Positions 11,021 through 20,848 of a DNA stretch of 64,000 nucleotides are shown piece after piece. Numbering within the stretch: the stretch's first letter is position 1; each line of letters begins with the position of its first letter. The stretch is taken from contig JASUTE010000001.1 of NCBI GenBank assembly GCA_030445745.1, positions 226,035 through 290,034 on the forward strand, written 5' to 3'. Both the position numbers and the translations under genes were made by a program. The notes under the pieces are model-generated. The model did not search any database and had not been told where the DNA came from. It saw nothing but the letters and a program-made list of their open reading frames with translations. This stretch comes from Candidatus Cloacimonadota bacterium (lineage in GTDB: Bacteria; Cloacimonadota; Cloacimonadia; Cloacimonadales; TCS61).

Positions 11021-12133
11021 ATGTTCAGGAAGATAAAAGGGCAAGATAAGGCAATTTCGATATTGAAGCAAGCGGTTGAGGAAGACAAAATTGCTCAAGC
11101 TTATCTGTTCTATGGTCCTAAAGGAGTAGGCAAATTTACTACAGCACTCTATTTTGCTATGGCTATAAATTGCTTTGCCGAAGATGATATGAAACCTTGC
11201 GGTAAGTGTAGTTCCTGCCAAAAATTCCTGAAATTAAGTCACCCAGATTTAACCTATGTTTTCCCATCTCCTTTTAGGAAAGATGATATAGATACAAATG
11301 GTAATTTGAAATCGGATAAGAACGACGAAATATATAAAGAATTCCTAAAAAACAAGATTGAAACTCCCTGGAAAAATTTTTACTTTTCCAGTAATATCGA
11401 AATTCGTATACCGTTTATACGGGTTTTAATCCATCATTTAAGTCTTACCGCTAATGAAGCCAGAAAGAAAGTGGTGATAGTGGAAGATGCCGATATGATG
11501 AACACTAACACAGCCAATGCTTTTTTAAAAACCCTGGAAGAACCACCGGTTGATGCGGTGATAATTTTAACTACCAGCAAGCCCAATTCGCTTTTGCCTA
11601 CGGTTTTATCTCGCTGCCAAAAAATTCCCTTCTATAGCGTACCCCGCCATCTAATAGAGCAAGAACTTAAAGAATCACGTTTTTTGGATGATGTACAGGC
11701 CAAGATGTACGCCCGTATTAGTAACGGTAACATGGAAAAAGCTTTGCAGCTGGCAGAAGAGGGCAACCTGGAAACGCGTACAGCTACAATTGATTTTTTG
11801 AAAATAGTGTTACAGCAGAATGACTATGAATTCCTGCAGTTCATGAGCAAATACCGTACTTCCAAAAATCAGGCTGAGCTGGCTAACCTTATTTCCTATC
11901 TAATAATTTGGCTTAGCGACATTTCCTATTTTAAATATAACCCCGAAAATATGGTGAATTTAGATTATGATAAGTTGGTGGAACAGCTATACTTGAGCAA
12001 CCAGAATGTGGATATCTATGTTCCTAAACTGATAGAATTTTTGGAAAAAATGCTGCGGAAATTGGATGGTCATGTTAATCCACAGCTTATTATCACCGAG
12101 ATCTATAATCGATTTTGTCGGACATTCCAATGA
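11021..12133 (+). CDS. holB: DNA polymerase III delta' subunit (clamp loader)
   Basis: QAYLFYGPKGVGKFTTA, CGKCSSCQKF, NAFLKTLEEPP; ATG at 11021 fits better than the listed 10964. Confidence 0.88.
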   Translation: MFRKIKGQDKAISILKQAVEEDKIAQAYLFYGPKGVGKFTTALYFAMAINCFAEDDMKPCGKCSSCQKFLKLSHPDLTYVFPSPFRKDDIDTNGNLKSDKNDEIYKEFLKNKIETPWKNFYFSSNIEIRIPFIRVLIHHLSLTANEARKKVVIVEDADMMNTNTANAFLKTLEEPPVDAVIILTTSKPNSLLPTVLSRCQKIPFYSVPRHLIEQELKESRFLDDVQAKMYARISNGNMEKALQLAEEGNLETRTATIDFLKIVLQQNDYEFLQFMSKYRTSKNQAELANLISYLIIWLSDISYFKYNPENMVNLDYDKLVEQLYLSNQNVDIYVPKLIEFLEKMLRKLDGHVNPQLIITEIYNRFCRTFQ

Positions 12134-12819
12134 AAAATAAGCAAAAGATATTTATCGTAGATGATGAGCCCGATATTTTGGAATTGGTAGCAATAAATTT
12201 AGAAAAAGCCGGCTTCCTAACTTCCAAATACGAAGAAGCGCAACCGATGCTAGATTCTTTGCCAAAGGAGCTTCCCGATTTAATAATTTTGGATTTGATG
12301 CTACCAGATGCTGATGGTTTTGACGTTTGTAAGCAGTTACGAGCAAATTCCCAATATAAAGATATTCCTATAATTATGCTAACCGCCAAAAGTGAAGAGA
12401 TGGATAGAGTTTTGGGACTGGAGTTTGGCGCTGACGATTATGTGGTGAAACCATTCTCACCGCGCGAGCTGGTAGCCAGGGTGAAAGCTATTTTGCGCCG
12501 GGGTACAAGCACTGCTACCGAACAATCTATCATCGAGATAGGAGATAGTTTGAGCATAGATACACAAAAATATGAAGTAAAAGTGCAAAATACCACAGTA
12601 AATCTAACTTCTACGGAATTTAAGCTGTTATATCTTTTAGCTAAGCGTCCCGGCTGGGTTTATTCTCGTAATCAGATATTAGATTACCTGTGGGGTAACG
12701 ATAAAATAGTGATAGATAGAACCATAGACGTACACATAAGAAATTTGCGCGATAAGCTTGGCATAGCTGGGAAGATGATTAAAAATGTGAGAGGAGTAGG
12801 TTATAAACTGGAGCAATAA
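12130..12819 (+). CDS. phoB: PhoB/OmpR-family response regulator
   Basis: IFIVDDEPDILELV, LILDLMLPDADGFDV, winged-helix C-terminus; ATGA overlap with holB; upstream of pst genes. Confidence 0.9.
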   Translation: MKNKQKIFIVDDEPDILELVAINLEKAGFLTSKYEEAQPMLDSLPKELPDLIILDLMLPDADGFDVCKQLRANSQYKDIPIIMLTAKSEEMDRVLGLEFGADDYVVKPFSPRELVARVKAILRRGTSTATEQSIIEIGDSLSIDTQKYEVKVQNTTVNLTSTEFKLLYLLAKRPGWVYSRNQILDYLWGNDKIVIDRTIDVHIRNLRDKLGIAGKMIKNVRGVGYKLEQ

Positions 12820-12907
12820 TCTCCGAGCTAAACTGTTTAAACATTTTGCTTGGTTCATAATTATTTTAGTTGCGGTTTTATATGGTGTTAACTATCATAA
12901 CTACAAT

Positions 12908-14131
12908 TTGAATAGCATATTGTTAACAATTGCAATAGTTTTAGTAGCTTTAGTAATTGCCTATTTTTTTGCACGTAAGATTACCGATCCCTTGCAAAAT
13001 ATTTTTACCAACATAAACAAGATCGCCGATAAAAAATATGCACTTAGCCCTTCAACTTTGCCTATTTTCAATGAAATAATGCGAGATCTACATGCTATTG
13101 CTGCCAGATTGGAAAGAAACCAACAGAAAATTTCCAAACATCGCCAAGGATTTTACACACTGCTGTCTTCTATCCAGGAATCTATTTGGATAATGAATAC
13201 CAAAGGCATTATAACTGTTGCCAATGAAAGTTTCGAGAACTTAGTGGGTAATAGCAATCTGAAAGATTCCTATTTTTGGAATGTTATTCGCTACAAAATT
13301 TTGTACGATTTTATCGATGATATCTTCCACGAGCCCAAAACTACCAGCAGAGAAATAACTATTGAAAATAGGTACTATATTTGCAGCGCTTCCTATACAG
13401 CCCAAACTAAAGAAACTATATTTTTGATGTATGATATTACTGAAATACGCAGCCTGGAAACAATGAAAAAAGATCTGGTACTTAATGTTTCCCATGAATT
13501 GCGTACTCCACTTACATCCATCAAAGGATTTTTGGAAACTATTGAACCCAAAGCAGCTAATCAGAAATATATTGATGTGATAAAACGCAACACTGAACGT
13601 TTAATTCGCATTGTGCAAGATCTACTGAATCTTTCCAAGCTGGAACAAATGGGTGATTTGGAAATTGAAAAAATTAACATTGCGGAGTTTGTTGATAATT
13701 TGAAGAAAATTTTTGAACTAACTTTAAAGGAAAGTGAAAATGAATTAGTTGTTGAGTGGCCAGCAGAACTTAAATTTTTGGAAGCTGATTACTTTAAATT
13801 GGAACAAGTTTTTATTAATTTATTGGATAATGCCATAAAATATACCAAAGGTGGTAAAATAAAGATTCGGTTTTCCCAATTAGAGCAGCATATTTTAATC
13901 GAGATAGAAGATAATGGCAGAGGAATTGCACCTGAGCATTTACCGCGTTTATTCGAAAGATTTTACGTGGTAGATAAATCTAGAACACGCAAATTAAGTA
14001 GTACTGGTTTAGGGCTTTCCATCGTGAAGCATATAGTAAATCTGCATGCTGGTAATATTGAAGTAAAAAGTAAATTAGGAGTAGGAACGAAGTTTAGTAT
14101 AACTTTACCAAAGCATTATGAAAAAAAATGA
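12908..14131 (+). CDS. phoR: PhoR-like sensor histidine kinase (5' end uncertain)
   Basis: HAMP-like and PAS regions, NVSHELRTPLTSIKGFLE, DNAIKYT, DNGRGIAPEHLPRLFERFY, GLGLSIVKHIV. Frame is open upstream to about 12800 without a standard start. Confidence 0.88.
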   Translation: MNSILLTIAIVLVALVIAYFFARKITDPLQNIFTNINKIADKKYALSPSTLPIFNEIMRDLHAIAARLERNQQKISKHRQGFYTLLSSIQESIWIMNTKGIITVANESFENLVGNSNLKDSYFWNVIRYKILYDFIDDIFHEPKTTSREITIENRYYICSASYTAQTKETIFLMYDITEIRSLETMKKDLVLNVSHELRTPLTSIKGFLETIEPKAANQKYIDVIKRNTERLIRIVQDLLNLSKLEQMGDLEIEKINIAEFVDNLKKIFELTLKESENELVVEWPAELKFLEADYFKLEQVFINLLDNAIKYTKGGKIKIRFSQLEQHILIEIEDNGRGIAPEHLPRLFERFYVVDKSRTRKLSSTGLGLSIVKHIVNLHAGNIEVKSKLGVGTKFSITLPKHYEKK

Positions 14132-14621
14132 AGATATTTTTGAAAAATATAAAGGTTTAGTAGTAGACATAGCCAATAAATATAAACATCTGGGTCTTCC
14201 TATAGAAGATCTCATCCAGGAAGGTATGTTAGGTCTTTTACAGGCTCAGCAGAAATTTAAAGAAGAAAAAGGCGCTAAGTTTTCCACCTATGCCACCTAC
14301 TGGATAAAAAAATACATTTTAGCTGCTATAGAAAAAGAAAAAAAAGGCTCTTTGAACTCAATAAAATTGGTTGATGAAACGGTAAAAGATGAAAAACAAC
14401 AAGCTAAATTTGATTCTGATATAAAAGTTAGTAAATTCCTAAAATTAACCGATGATATTCCTGTAGATGAACAAAAAGTGCTTAGAATGCTTTATGAAGA
14501 GCAATATACTTTAAAAGAGATAGCCGAAGAACTAAATATAAGCCGGGAACGTACCCGCCAACTTAAAGAAAAGGCACTAAGAAGACTAAGATCTAAAACA
14601 AAAAATCAAGAAAATTCATAG
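14118..14621 (+). CDS. Small sigma-70-family RNA polymerase sigma factor
   Basis: Region 2: DLIQEGMLGLLQAQQKF...FSTYATYWIKKYI; region 4: YTLKEIAEELNISRERTRQLKEKALRRLR. Confidence 0.92.
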   Translation: MKKNEDIFEKYKGLVVDIANKYKHLGLPIEDLIQEGMLGLLQAQQKFKEEKGAKFSTYATYWIKKYILAAIEKEKKGSLNSIKLVDETVKDEKQQAKFDSDIKVSKFLKLTDDIPVDEQKVLRMLYEEQYTLKEIAEELNISRERTRQLKEKALRRLRSKTKNQENS

Positions 14622-14666
14622 ATATTTTAAGCGCTATTTCTCTATTTTTCATATTATTACACCATC

Positions 14667-14720
14667 TTAACACTTTCTTAACAATAACTTTATAATCACT
14701 TAACTCTCCTACCGTAAAAT
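14667..14720 (+). promoter_or_regulatory. PHO-box-like promoter: four 11-bp-spaced TTAACA repeats plus -10-like TAAAAT
   Basis: TTAACA (14667), TTAACA (14678), TTTATA (14689), TTAACT (14700), then TAAAAT at 14715-14720; upstream of porin and pstS. Confidence 0.75.
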
Positions 14721-14752
14721 TTGGGCGAATAAGCTTTGAATAGGAGGAAAAA

Positions 14753-15778
14753 GTGAAAAGAAGTTTTTTAATTGTTATATTGGTTATGATTGTTATAACA
14801 TCAACCAATATTAAAGCAGAAACAAAACTTAATATGGAACTTTGGAACCGTTGGACTTACCAGCAAGTAGACGGTGATGTAACTAAAAACGAAATGGCTG
14901 TTAAAAGAGGTTATTTCCGTTTAGAACCACAACTTACCAGTAATGTAAAAGGACGTTTTAATGTAGATTTCTTTAGTAATGATGGTAGCCCGGATGGGGC
15001 AGGCTTGAAACTGAAATATGCTTACTTAGATTTTAACAATCTACTTCCAATTAATGATGCCACACTTACCGTTGGTCTTATGAAAACCTATTTTGGAACA
15101 ATTTACGACTGGAGTTATCCTACTATCGATAAAGATCCTTCCGATAAGTACAATTTCGTTAGCTCTACCGATTATGGTATGGGTGTAAGCGGCTACCTTC
15201 CCCAAGGCTATGGTTCCTATGCAGTAGCCGTTTACAATGGTGAAGGCTACAAAAAAACCGGTGGCGACATTAACACTGATATGAACTATTTGGCTAACCT
15301 GCGCGTATCTCCTATCACAGGCCTTACAGTAGGTGGTTCTTATATGTTCAAAAGTAAAAACGATTCTGATGCAAGCGACCGTGAAGAATACAACATGATA
15401 GCCGGAATGGGTAAATTCGCTTTTGGCGCAGCTTCGATTACAGCTCAGTACCTTACTAAAACTACTTCTTATCCAAACGACAACAGCTTGGACGATGTTT
15501 CTGACAGTGTAATTAGTTTAATGCCTATGTACAAACTTAACAATAAATTTGAACTGGTAGCACGGTATGACATCTACGATCCAAACACAGACGTTGACGA
15601 TGATGGTTATAACACTGCTATTGGTGGAGTTAACTATTATTTGGCACGCGATTCAAAAAATAGTCCTAAACTAATGCTGCAAGCCAACTACCAGCTGAAA
15701 TCTTATGAAGATGATAATTCTGATGATGAAAGCACTTTGATGGTGCAACTACGCTGGATCTTCTCTGAAGAGATCTAA
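14753..15778 (+). CDS. Outer-membrane porin, phosphate-selective OprP/OprO-like
   Basis: Signal peptide, RRGYFRLEPQLTSNVKGRFNVDF-type porin repeats, C-terminal beta strand; directly upstream of pstS. Confidence 0.75.
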   Translation: MKRSFLIVILVMIVITSTNIKAETKLNMELWNRWTYQQVDGDVTKNEMAVKRGYFRLEPQLTSNVKGRFNVDFFSNDGSPDGAGLKLKYAYLDFNNLLPINDATLTVGLMKTYFGTIYDWSYPTIDKDPSDKYNFVSSTDYGMGVSGYLPQGYGSYAVAVYNGEGYKKTGGDINTDMNYLANLRVSPITGLTVGGSYMFKSKNDSDASDREEYNMIAGMGKFAFGAASITAQYLTKTTSYPNDNSLDDVSDSVISLMPMYKLNNKFELVARYDIYDPNTDVDDDGYNTAIGGVNYYLARDSKNSPKLMLQANYQLKSYEDDNSDDESTLMVQLRWIFSEEI

Positions 15779-15798
15779 GAGAAAAGTAAAAGGAGATA

Positions 15799-16614
15799 AT
15801 GATGAAATTTAAAATTTTAGCTATTTTAACCGTATTGGCAGTGTTAGCAGTTCCTGCTTTCGCCCAAGATAATCGTCTTACCGTTGCTGGTTCCACTACT
15901 GTACTTCCAATTGCTCAGGCAGCAGCCGAAGCTTATATGGACATGCATCCAGAGATTAACATCTCTGTTCGTGGTGGTGGCTCTAGTGTAGGCATAGCTT
16001 CTATTATAGCAGGTACAGCCGATATTGGTAATGCTTCTAGGCACGCTAAAACCAAAGAACTGGCAACCGCTCGTGAAAATGGTATTAATCTTTATGAAAA
16101 TGTAGTAGCAAACGATGGTATTGCTGTTGTGGTGAATCCTTCTAACTCTATAAATGGCCTTACAACTGCTCAACTCAAATCTATCTACGCTGGTGAAGTA
16201 CAGAATTGGAAAGAATTAGGCGGTCCCAATAAGCCTATCGTGATTATTTCTCGTGACACCTCTTCCGGAACTTTTGAAGTTTTCAACAATTTGGTAATGT
16301 CAGATTCGCCGGTAGCAGCTGGCGCTTTGAAATTAGCTTCCAATAATGCCGTAGCTACCACAGTTTCCAACACTCCTGGGGCTATTGGTTATGTAGGCTT
16401 AGGTTATCTTAACGCCAGTATAAAAGCAATTACTATAGATAATGTAATGCCCACCAAGAAAACTATCCAAAATAAGGAATATCCCATTGCTAGGACTTTG
16501 CATATGTACACAAACGGCAAACCAACCGGGTTAGCTAAAAAATTCATCGATTTCATAGTTTCAGCTAAAGGACAAGAAATAGTTGAAGGACAGGGATTCG
16601 TTAGCATAAATTAG
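15799..16614 (+). CDS. pstS: Phosphate ABC transporter substrate-binding protein
   Basis: LTVAGSTTVLPIAQAAAEAYM, RGGGSSVGIASIIAGTADIGNASR, RDTSSGTFEVF, PGAIGYVGLGYL. Confidence 0.94.
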   Translation: MMKFKILAILTVLAVLAVPAFAQDNRLTVAGSTTVLPIAQAAAEAYMDMHPEINISVRGGGSSVGIASIIAGTADIGNASRHAKTKELATARENGINLYENVVANDGIAVVVNPSNSINGLTTAQLKSIYAGEVQNWKELGGPNKPIVIISRDTSSGTFEVFNNLVMSDSPVAAGALKLASNNAVATTVSNTPGAIGYVGLGYLNASIKAITIDNVMPTKKTIQNKEYPIARTLHMYTNGKPTGLAKKFIDFIVSAKGQEIVEGQGFVSIN

Positions 16615-16632
16615 AAGTGTAATCCTCCCCCA

Positions 16633-16666
16633 GGTCATTGGGAGATTTCTCCCAATGACCTTTTTT
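16633..16666 (+). terminator. Rho-independent terminator/attenuator between pstS and pstC
   Basis: Perfect 12-bp stem GGTCATTGGGAG-ATTT-CTCCCAATGACC followed by T6. Confidence 0.92.
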
Positions 16667-16689
16667 AAGAAATTAAGGTAGGAATTAAT

Positions 16690-17553
16690 ATGGATTTCAA
16701 AGAGAAAATTTTCCAATCGATTACCTACATCGCCTCGATCTGTACAATAGTATTTCTATTTGGAATAATACTGAGTCTGTTTTTTGAAGGATTACCAGTG
16801 CTAAATTTCACTTCAATAAAGGACTTTTTATTCAGCAAAGATTGGTATCCTACCATGTTCCCACCCAAATTTGGAATTTTATCACTTATCGCAGGTTCAT
16901 TTGTAGTAACTTTAGGTGCTTTGGTTATCTCCATTCCCTTAGGATTAGGAGCCGCCATCTATATTTCTGAAATTGCCAATAAAAGAGTAAAAGAGATTTT
17001 AAAACCGCTAATCGAACTTTTAGCAGGTATCCCTTCAGTAGTTTACGGGTTGTTTGGGATGGCTTTTTTATCTCCCTTCCTCATCAAAGTTTTTCAAGTA
17101 CCTATCGGGTTAAATGCTTTTAATGCTTCTATAATTTTAGGAATAATGGTAGTTCCCATAATTTCTAGTATGTCGGAAGATGCCTTGAGCACAGTTCCCA
17201 ACAGTTTAAGAGAAGCTTCTTTAGCCTTAGGTGCCAATAAATGGGAAACAATAATGAAAGTAGTGTTACCAGCAGCCAAATCGGGAGTTATCAGTAGTAT
17301 AATTCTTGGTTTTGGTCGTGCTATCGGCGAAACAATGGTAGTGCTAATGGTGGCTGGTGGGGCTGCCCAAATTCCAGATAGTATCTTCGACCCGGTGCGA
17401 CCAATGCCAGCAACAGTGGCAGCAGAGATGGGTGAAACAGCCATTGGAACTCCTCATTTCCATGCTTTGTTTGGTATCGCTATCATCCTCTTTATTATAA
17501 CTTTCATCTCCATTCTGATAATTGAATTCGTAGTTATGAGGAGGAAGAAATGA
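16690..17553 (+). CDS. pstC: Phosphate ABC transporter permease PstC
   Basis: ELLAGIPSVVYGLFGMAFL, SLREASLALGANKWETIMKVVLPAAKSGV, GRAIGETMVVLMVAGG. Confidence 0.95.
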   Translation: MDFKEKIFQSITYIASICTIVFLFGIILSLFFEGLPVLNFTSIKDFLFSKDWYPTMFPPKFGILSLIAGSFVVTLGALVISIPLGLGAAIYISEIANKRVKEILKPLIELLAGIPSVVYGLFGMAFLSPFLIKVFQVPIGLNAFNASIILGIMVVPIISSMSEDALSTVPNSLREASLALGANKWETIMKVVLPAAKSGVISSIILGFGRAIGETMVVLMVAGGAAQIPDSIFDPVRPMPATVAAEMGETAIGTPHFHALFGIAIILFIITFISILIIEFVVMRRKK

Positions 17554-18407
17554 CTAATATTCGTAAATTAAAATCGTCCATAGGCATAAATCTTCTCAGA
17601 TTATTCATTCTGTTAACCGTCTTTTTCCTTTTTTTATTTTTATATGTTATTTTTGCCAAAGGTGGCAGCGTGGTTAGCTGGGAGTTTCTAACCGAATCGC
17701 CCAAGCGCTTTATGACAGAAGGCGGCATTTACCCTGCTATAGTAGGAACATTTTGGCTTACTGTACTTTCTATAGGATTTGCTTTACCTTTAGGAATTTT
17801 TACAGCTATATTTATGACCAGCTATGCCAAGCCTTACTGGCTGGTACGCATAGTTCGTGTTGCCATAAACACTTTAGCTGGGGTGCCATCGATAATTTAC
17901 GGGCTATTTGGCCTTACTGTATTTGTTCGGTTATTTAATTTCGGTGTTTCCCTACTTTCTGGCGCCCTAACTCTGGGAGTTTTAGCACTTCCAGTAATAA
18001 TAAATGCTAGCGAAGAAGCTATTCGTAGTGTTCCGGGAGATTTCAGAGATGCTTCTTTGGCTTTAGGGGCAACCAAACGTCAGACTATTTTAAGGGTAAT
18101 TTTGCCAACAGCTCTTCCCAACATACTTACCGGCGCAATTATTAGTATAGGAAGAGTGGCAGGCGAAACAGCTCCGATAATGTTCACAGCGGCAACCTTC
18201 TACACACGTTTGCTGCCAAAATCGGCAATGGATGAAGTGATGGCTCTGCCGTATCACATCTATGCCCTTATGACAGAAGGCGCTCATCCGGCAAAACAGG
18301 TTCCTATGGCCTATGGAACAGCAGTTGTTCTTTTGGCACTAGTTCTGTTGGTAAGTACTGTGGCAATTGTAATAAGATATAGAATAAGGAAGAAAAGAAA
18401 ATGGTAA
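17550..18407 (+). CDS. pstA: Phosphate ABC transporter permease PstA
   Basis: [61 protein letters not shown]. Confidence 0.95.
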   Translation: MTNIRKLKSSIGINLLRLFILLTVFFLFLFLYVIFAKGGSVVSWEFLTESPKRFMTEGGIYPAIVGTFWLTVLSIGFALPLGIFTAIFMTSYAKPYWLVRIVRVAINTLAGVPSIIYGLFGLTVFVRLFNFGVSLLSGALTLGVLALPVIINASEEAIRSVPGDFRDASLALGATKRQTILRVILPTALPNILTGAIISIGRVAGETAPIMFTAATFYTRLLPKSAMDEVMALPYHIYALMTEGAHPAKQVPMAYGTAVVLLALVLLVSTVAIVIRYRIRKKRKW

Positions 18408-19171
18408 ATAAAACACAAAAAACAGCACATATCTCTACCGAAAACTTGAATTTATGGTTCGATGACAACCATGTACTTAAAGATATAAATATTCCAATCT
18501 ATGATAAAAAAGTTACAGCTATGATAGGTCCTTCTGGCTGCGGAAAATCTACTATGCTACGTTGTTTCAATCGTATGAACGATCTTATTCCGGGCTGTAA
18601 AATAAAAGGGAAAGTAAATCTTTACGACCAGAATATTTATGATAGCAAAGTGGATGTAACCGATGTTCGCACCAAAGTTGGCATGGTATTTCAAAGACCA
18701 AACCCCTTTCCGAAATCAATTTATAAGAATGTAGCTTACGGTTTAAAAGTACGGGGCGAGAAAAAAGCCAAAATAGATGAATTAGTGGAAAAGAGCTTGA
18801 AAGATGCCTGGCTTTGGGATGAGGTAAAAGACAGATTACATGAATCTGCTTTCTCACTATCAGGCGGACAGCAACAGCGCTTATGCATAGCCCGCGCTTT
18901 GGCTAACAACCCCGAGATCCTTCTTCTGGATGAGCCAACCTCGGCTTTGGATCCGCAATCTACCGCTAAAATTGAAGAGCTGTGTTTGGAACTAAAGAAC
19001 AAGGTAACGATTCTAATTGTTACCCACAATATAGCTCAGGCCGGTAGAATTTCCGATTACACAGCTTTTATATTTTTAGGTGAGCTGGTAGAATTTGCCC
19101 CAACCAAAGAGATGTTCACTGTTCCTAAAGACAGTAGAACCGAACAATATTTAAGTGGAGCTTTCGGTTAA
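18401..19171 (+). CDS. pstB: Phosphate ABC transporter ATP-binding protein
   Basis: [55 protein letters not shown]. Confidence 0.97.
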   Translation: MVNKTQKTAHISTENLNLWFDDNHVLKDINIPIYDKKVTAMIGPSGCGKSTMLRCFNRMNDLIPGCKIKGKVNLYDQNIYDSKVDVTDVRTKVGMVFQRPNPFPKSIYKNVAYGLKVRGEKKAKIDELVEKSLKDAWLWDEVKDRLHESAFSLSGGQQQRLCIARALANNPEILLLDEPTSALDPQSTAKIEELCLELKNKVTILIVTHNIAQAGRISDYTAFIFLGELVEFAPTKEMFTVPKDSRTEQYLSGAFG

Positions 19172-19187
19172 TAACTAAGGCAGGAAA

Positions 19188-19841
19188 ATGCTAAAAGAAG
19201 AATTGAATAATTTAAAAAAACAGCTTATTGAAGAATCTATGCTTGTGGAAGAAAACTTGGATCATAGCTTCAAAGGTTTTTTGGCACATAATGTGCAAAA
19301 CTTGGACAGAGTTTTCACAATAGAAAATAAGATAGATAAGTTGAACATGAAAATTGAAGAAAACTGTACCAGTTTAATAGCACTGAAAAGACCTGGAACC
19401 AAGAACTTGCGTACCATAATTGCAGTAATGAAAATAAATAACGTGATAGAAAGAATGGGAGATTTGACAGTGAATATTGTGAAAAGCTACAAATTCTTAC
19501 TCGACCATCCCTATCATCGTCCACTTATAGAATTGGCAAGTTTGGCAAAAGAATCTAAGAACATGCTGAAAAACAGCATAACCTCATTCATAGAAGAAAA
19601 CGAGGATTTGGCTTTAAATGTATGTAAACAAGATCACAAGATAGATTTGATCCACAAAAAATTCTTCAAAATTCTTATCAGCGAATCTGACTTGAATATA
19701 GCAATAGCTTTTCACTTGAATCGTATTTCCAAAAACTATGAACGTATTTCTGACTTGACGACTAACATTGCTGAATGTTCTATTTACATGATAAGAGGTC
19801 ATTTAGTAAAGCACTCTGCCTTAGAAACAGGCATTGGCTAA
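19188..19841 (+). CDS. phoU: PhoU-family protein (copy 1)
   Basis: IALKRPGTKNLRTIIAVMKINNVIERMGDLTVNI, NYERISDLTTNIAE. Confidence 0.92.
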   Translation: MLKEELNNLKKQLIEESMLVEENLDHSFKGFLAHNVQNLDRVFTIENKIDKLNMKIEENCTSLIALKRPGTKNLRTIIAVMKINNVIERMGDLTVNIVKSYKFLLDHPYHRPLIELASLAKESKNMLKNSITSFIEENEDLALNVCKQDHKIDLIHKKFFKILISESDLNIAIAFHLNRISKNYERISDLTTNIAECSIYMIRGHLVKHSALETGIG

Positions 19842-19854
19842 ACCAGGAGGTAGT

Positions 19855-20844
19855 ATGAAAAAGTATCTTTTACTGTTAGCAGCAGCGCTTGTTATATTTG
19901 CCTGTAACAATCGGAACAAGCAAGAAATCTACGGTTTGGGTGCCACCTTCCCGGCTCCACTATACCAAAAAATGTTCAGTGAATATGAAAAACAAACAGA
20001 AGTAAACATAACTTACTCTGCTGTTGGTTCTGGCGCTGGGATCCTGCAATTGCAAAAAGGGCTTATTGATTTTGCAGCATCCGACATAATTCCCAAAGAT
20101 AATGAATTCAAACAAGATATCGTGATGATTCCAACCTGTTTGGGTGCTGTGGCAGTTGCCTATAATCTTCCTGCTAATCCATCACTGCGGCTTACTCCCC
20201 AGCTGGTAGCAAAGATATTTTTGGGAAAAATAACCACCTGGAACGACCCTCAGCTAAAAAAGATTAATCCAAATATTATCTTACCCAATCATCGTATTAT
20301 AGTAAATCATCGTTCCGACCGCAGTGGTACCAGCGAAATCTTCCATAATTTTTTGAATAAAACCAGTAAATTATGGCAAGCAGAACAATCAGAAAATTTC
20401 GTAGATAAATTCATAGGCTTGAAAGCAACCAGCAACACTGCTGTAGCCGAAAACATTAAACAAACACCCTATTCTATCGGATATCTTAGCTCGGCCTACC
20501 TGAGCACACATAAACTTTCTGCTGCTGCCATCAAAAATGCTTCTGGCGACTTTGTAAAACCAACCCCAAGCTCTATAACTAAAGCAGCAGAAAACATAAC
20601 CGCTTCTGAAATAACCAGCTATATCACTAATTCCAAACAAGGTTACCCAATAAGTAGTTTTACCTGGCTGCTTGTTCCCAGTAATCTACATAAATATCGC
20701 CCGCAAAAAGCTTCTCAGATGATTAACCTATTCCATTGGATGATAACAGAAGGTCAGAGCTATGCTAAGCAATTGCAATATGCACCGCTTCCCCAGCAAA
20801 TAATTCCTGAACTGAAAAAAAAGTTAAATAAAATAGGAGAATAA
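19855..20844 (+). CDS. pstS: Second phosphate-binding PstS-like lipoprotein
   Basis: Lipobox VIFAC; GLGATFPAPLYQKMFSEYEKQTEVNITYSAVGSGAGILQL, DRSGTSEIFHNFL; ATG at 19855 preceded by AGGAGG. Confidence 0.9.
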   Translation: MKKYLLLLAAALVIFACNNRNKQEIYGLGATFPAPLYQKMFSEYEKQTEVNITYSAVGSGAGILQLQKGLIDFAASDIIPKDNEFKQDIVMIPTCLGAVAVAYNLPANPSLRLTPQLVAKIFLGKITTWNDPQLKKINPNIILPNHRIIVNHRSDRSGTSEIFHNFLNKTSKLWQAEQSENFVDKFIGLKATSNTAVAENIKQTPYSIGYLSSAYLSTHKLSAAAIKNASGDFVKPTPSSITKAAENITASEITSYITNSKQGYPISSFTWLLVPSNLHKYRPQKASQMINLFHWMITEGQSYAKQLQYAPLPQQIIPELKKKLNKIGE

Positions 20845-20848
20845 AGAA

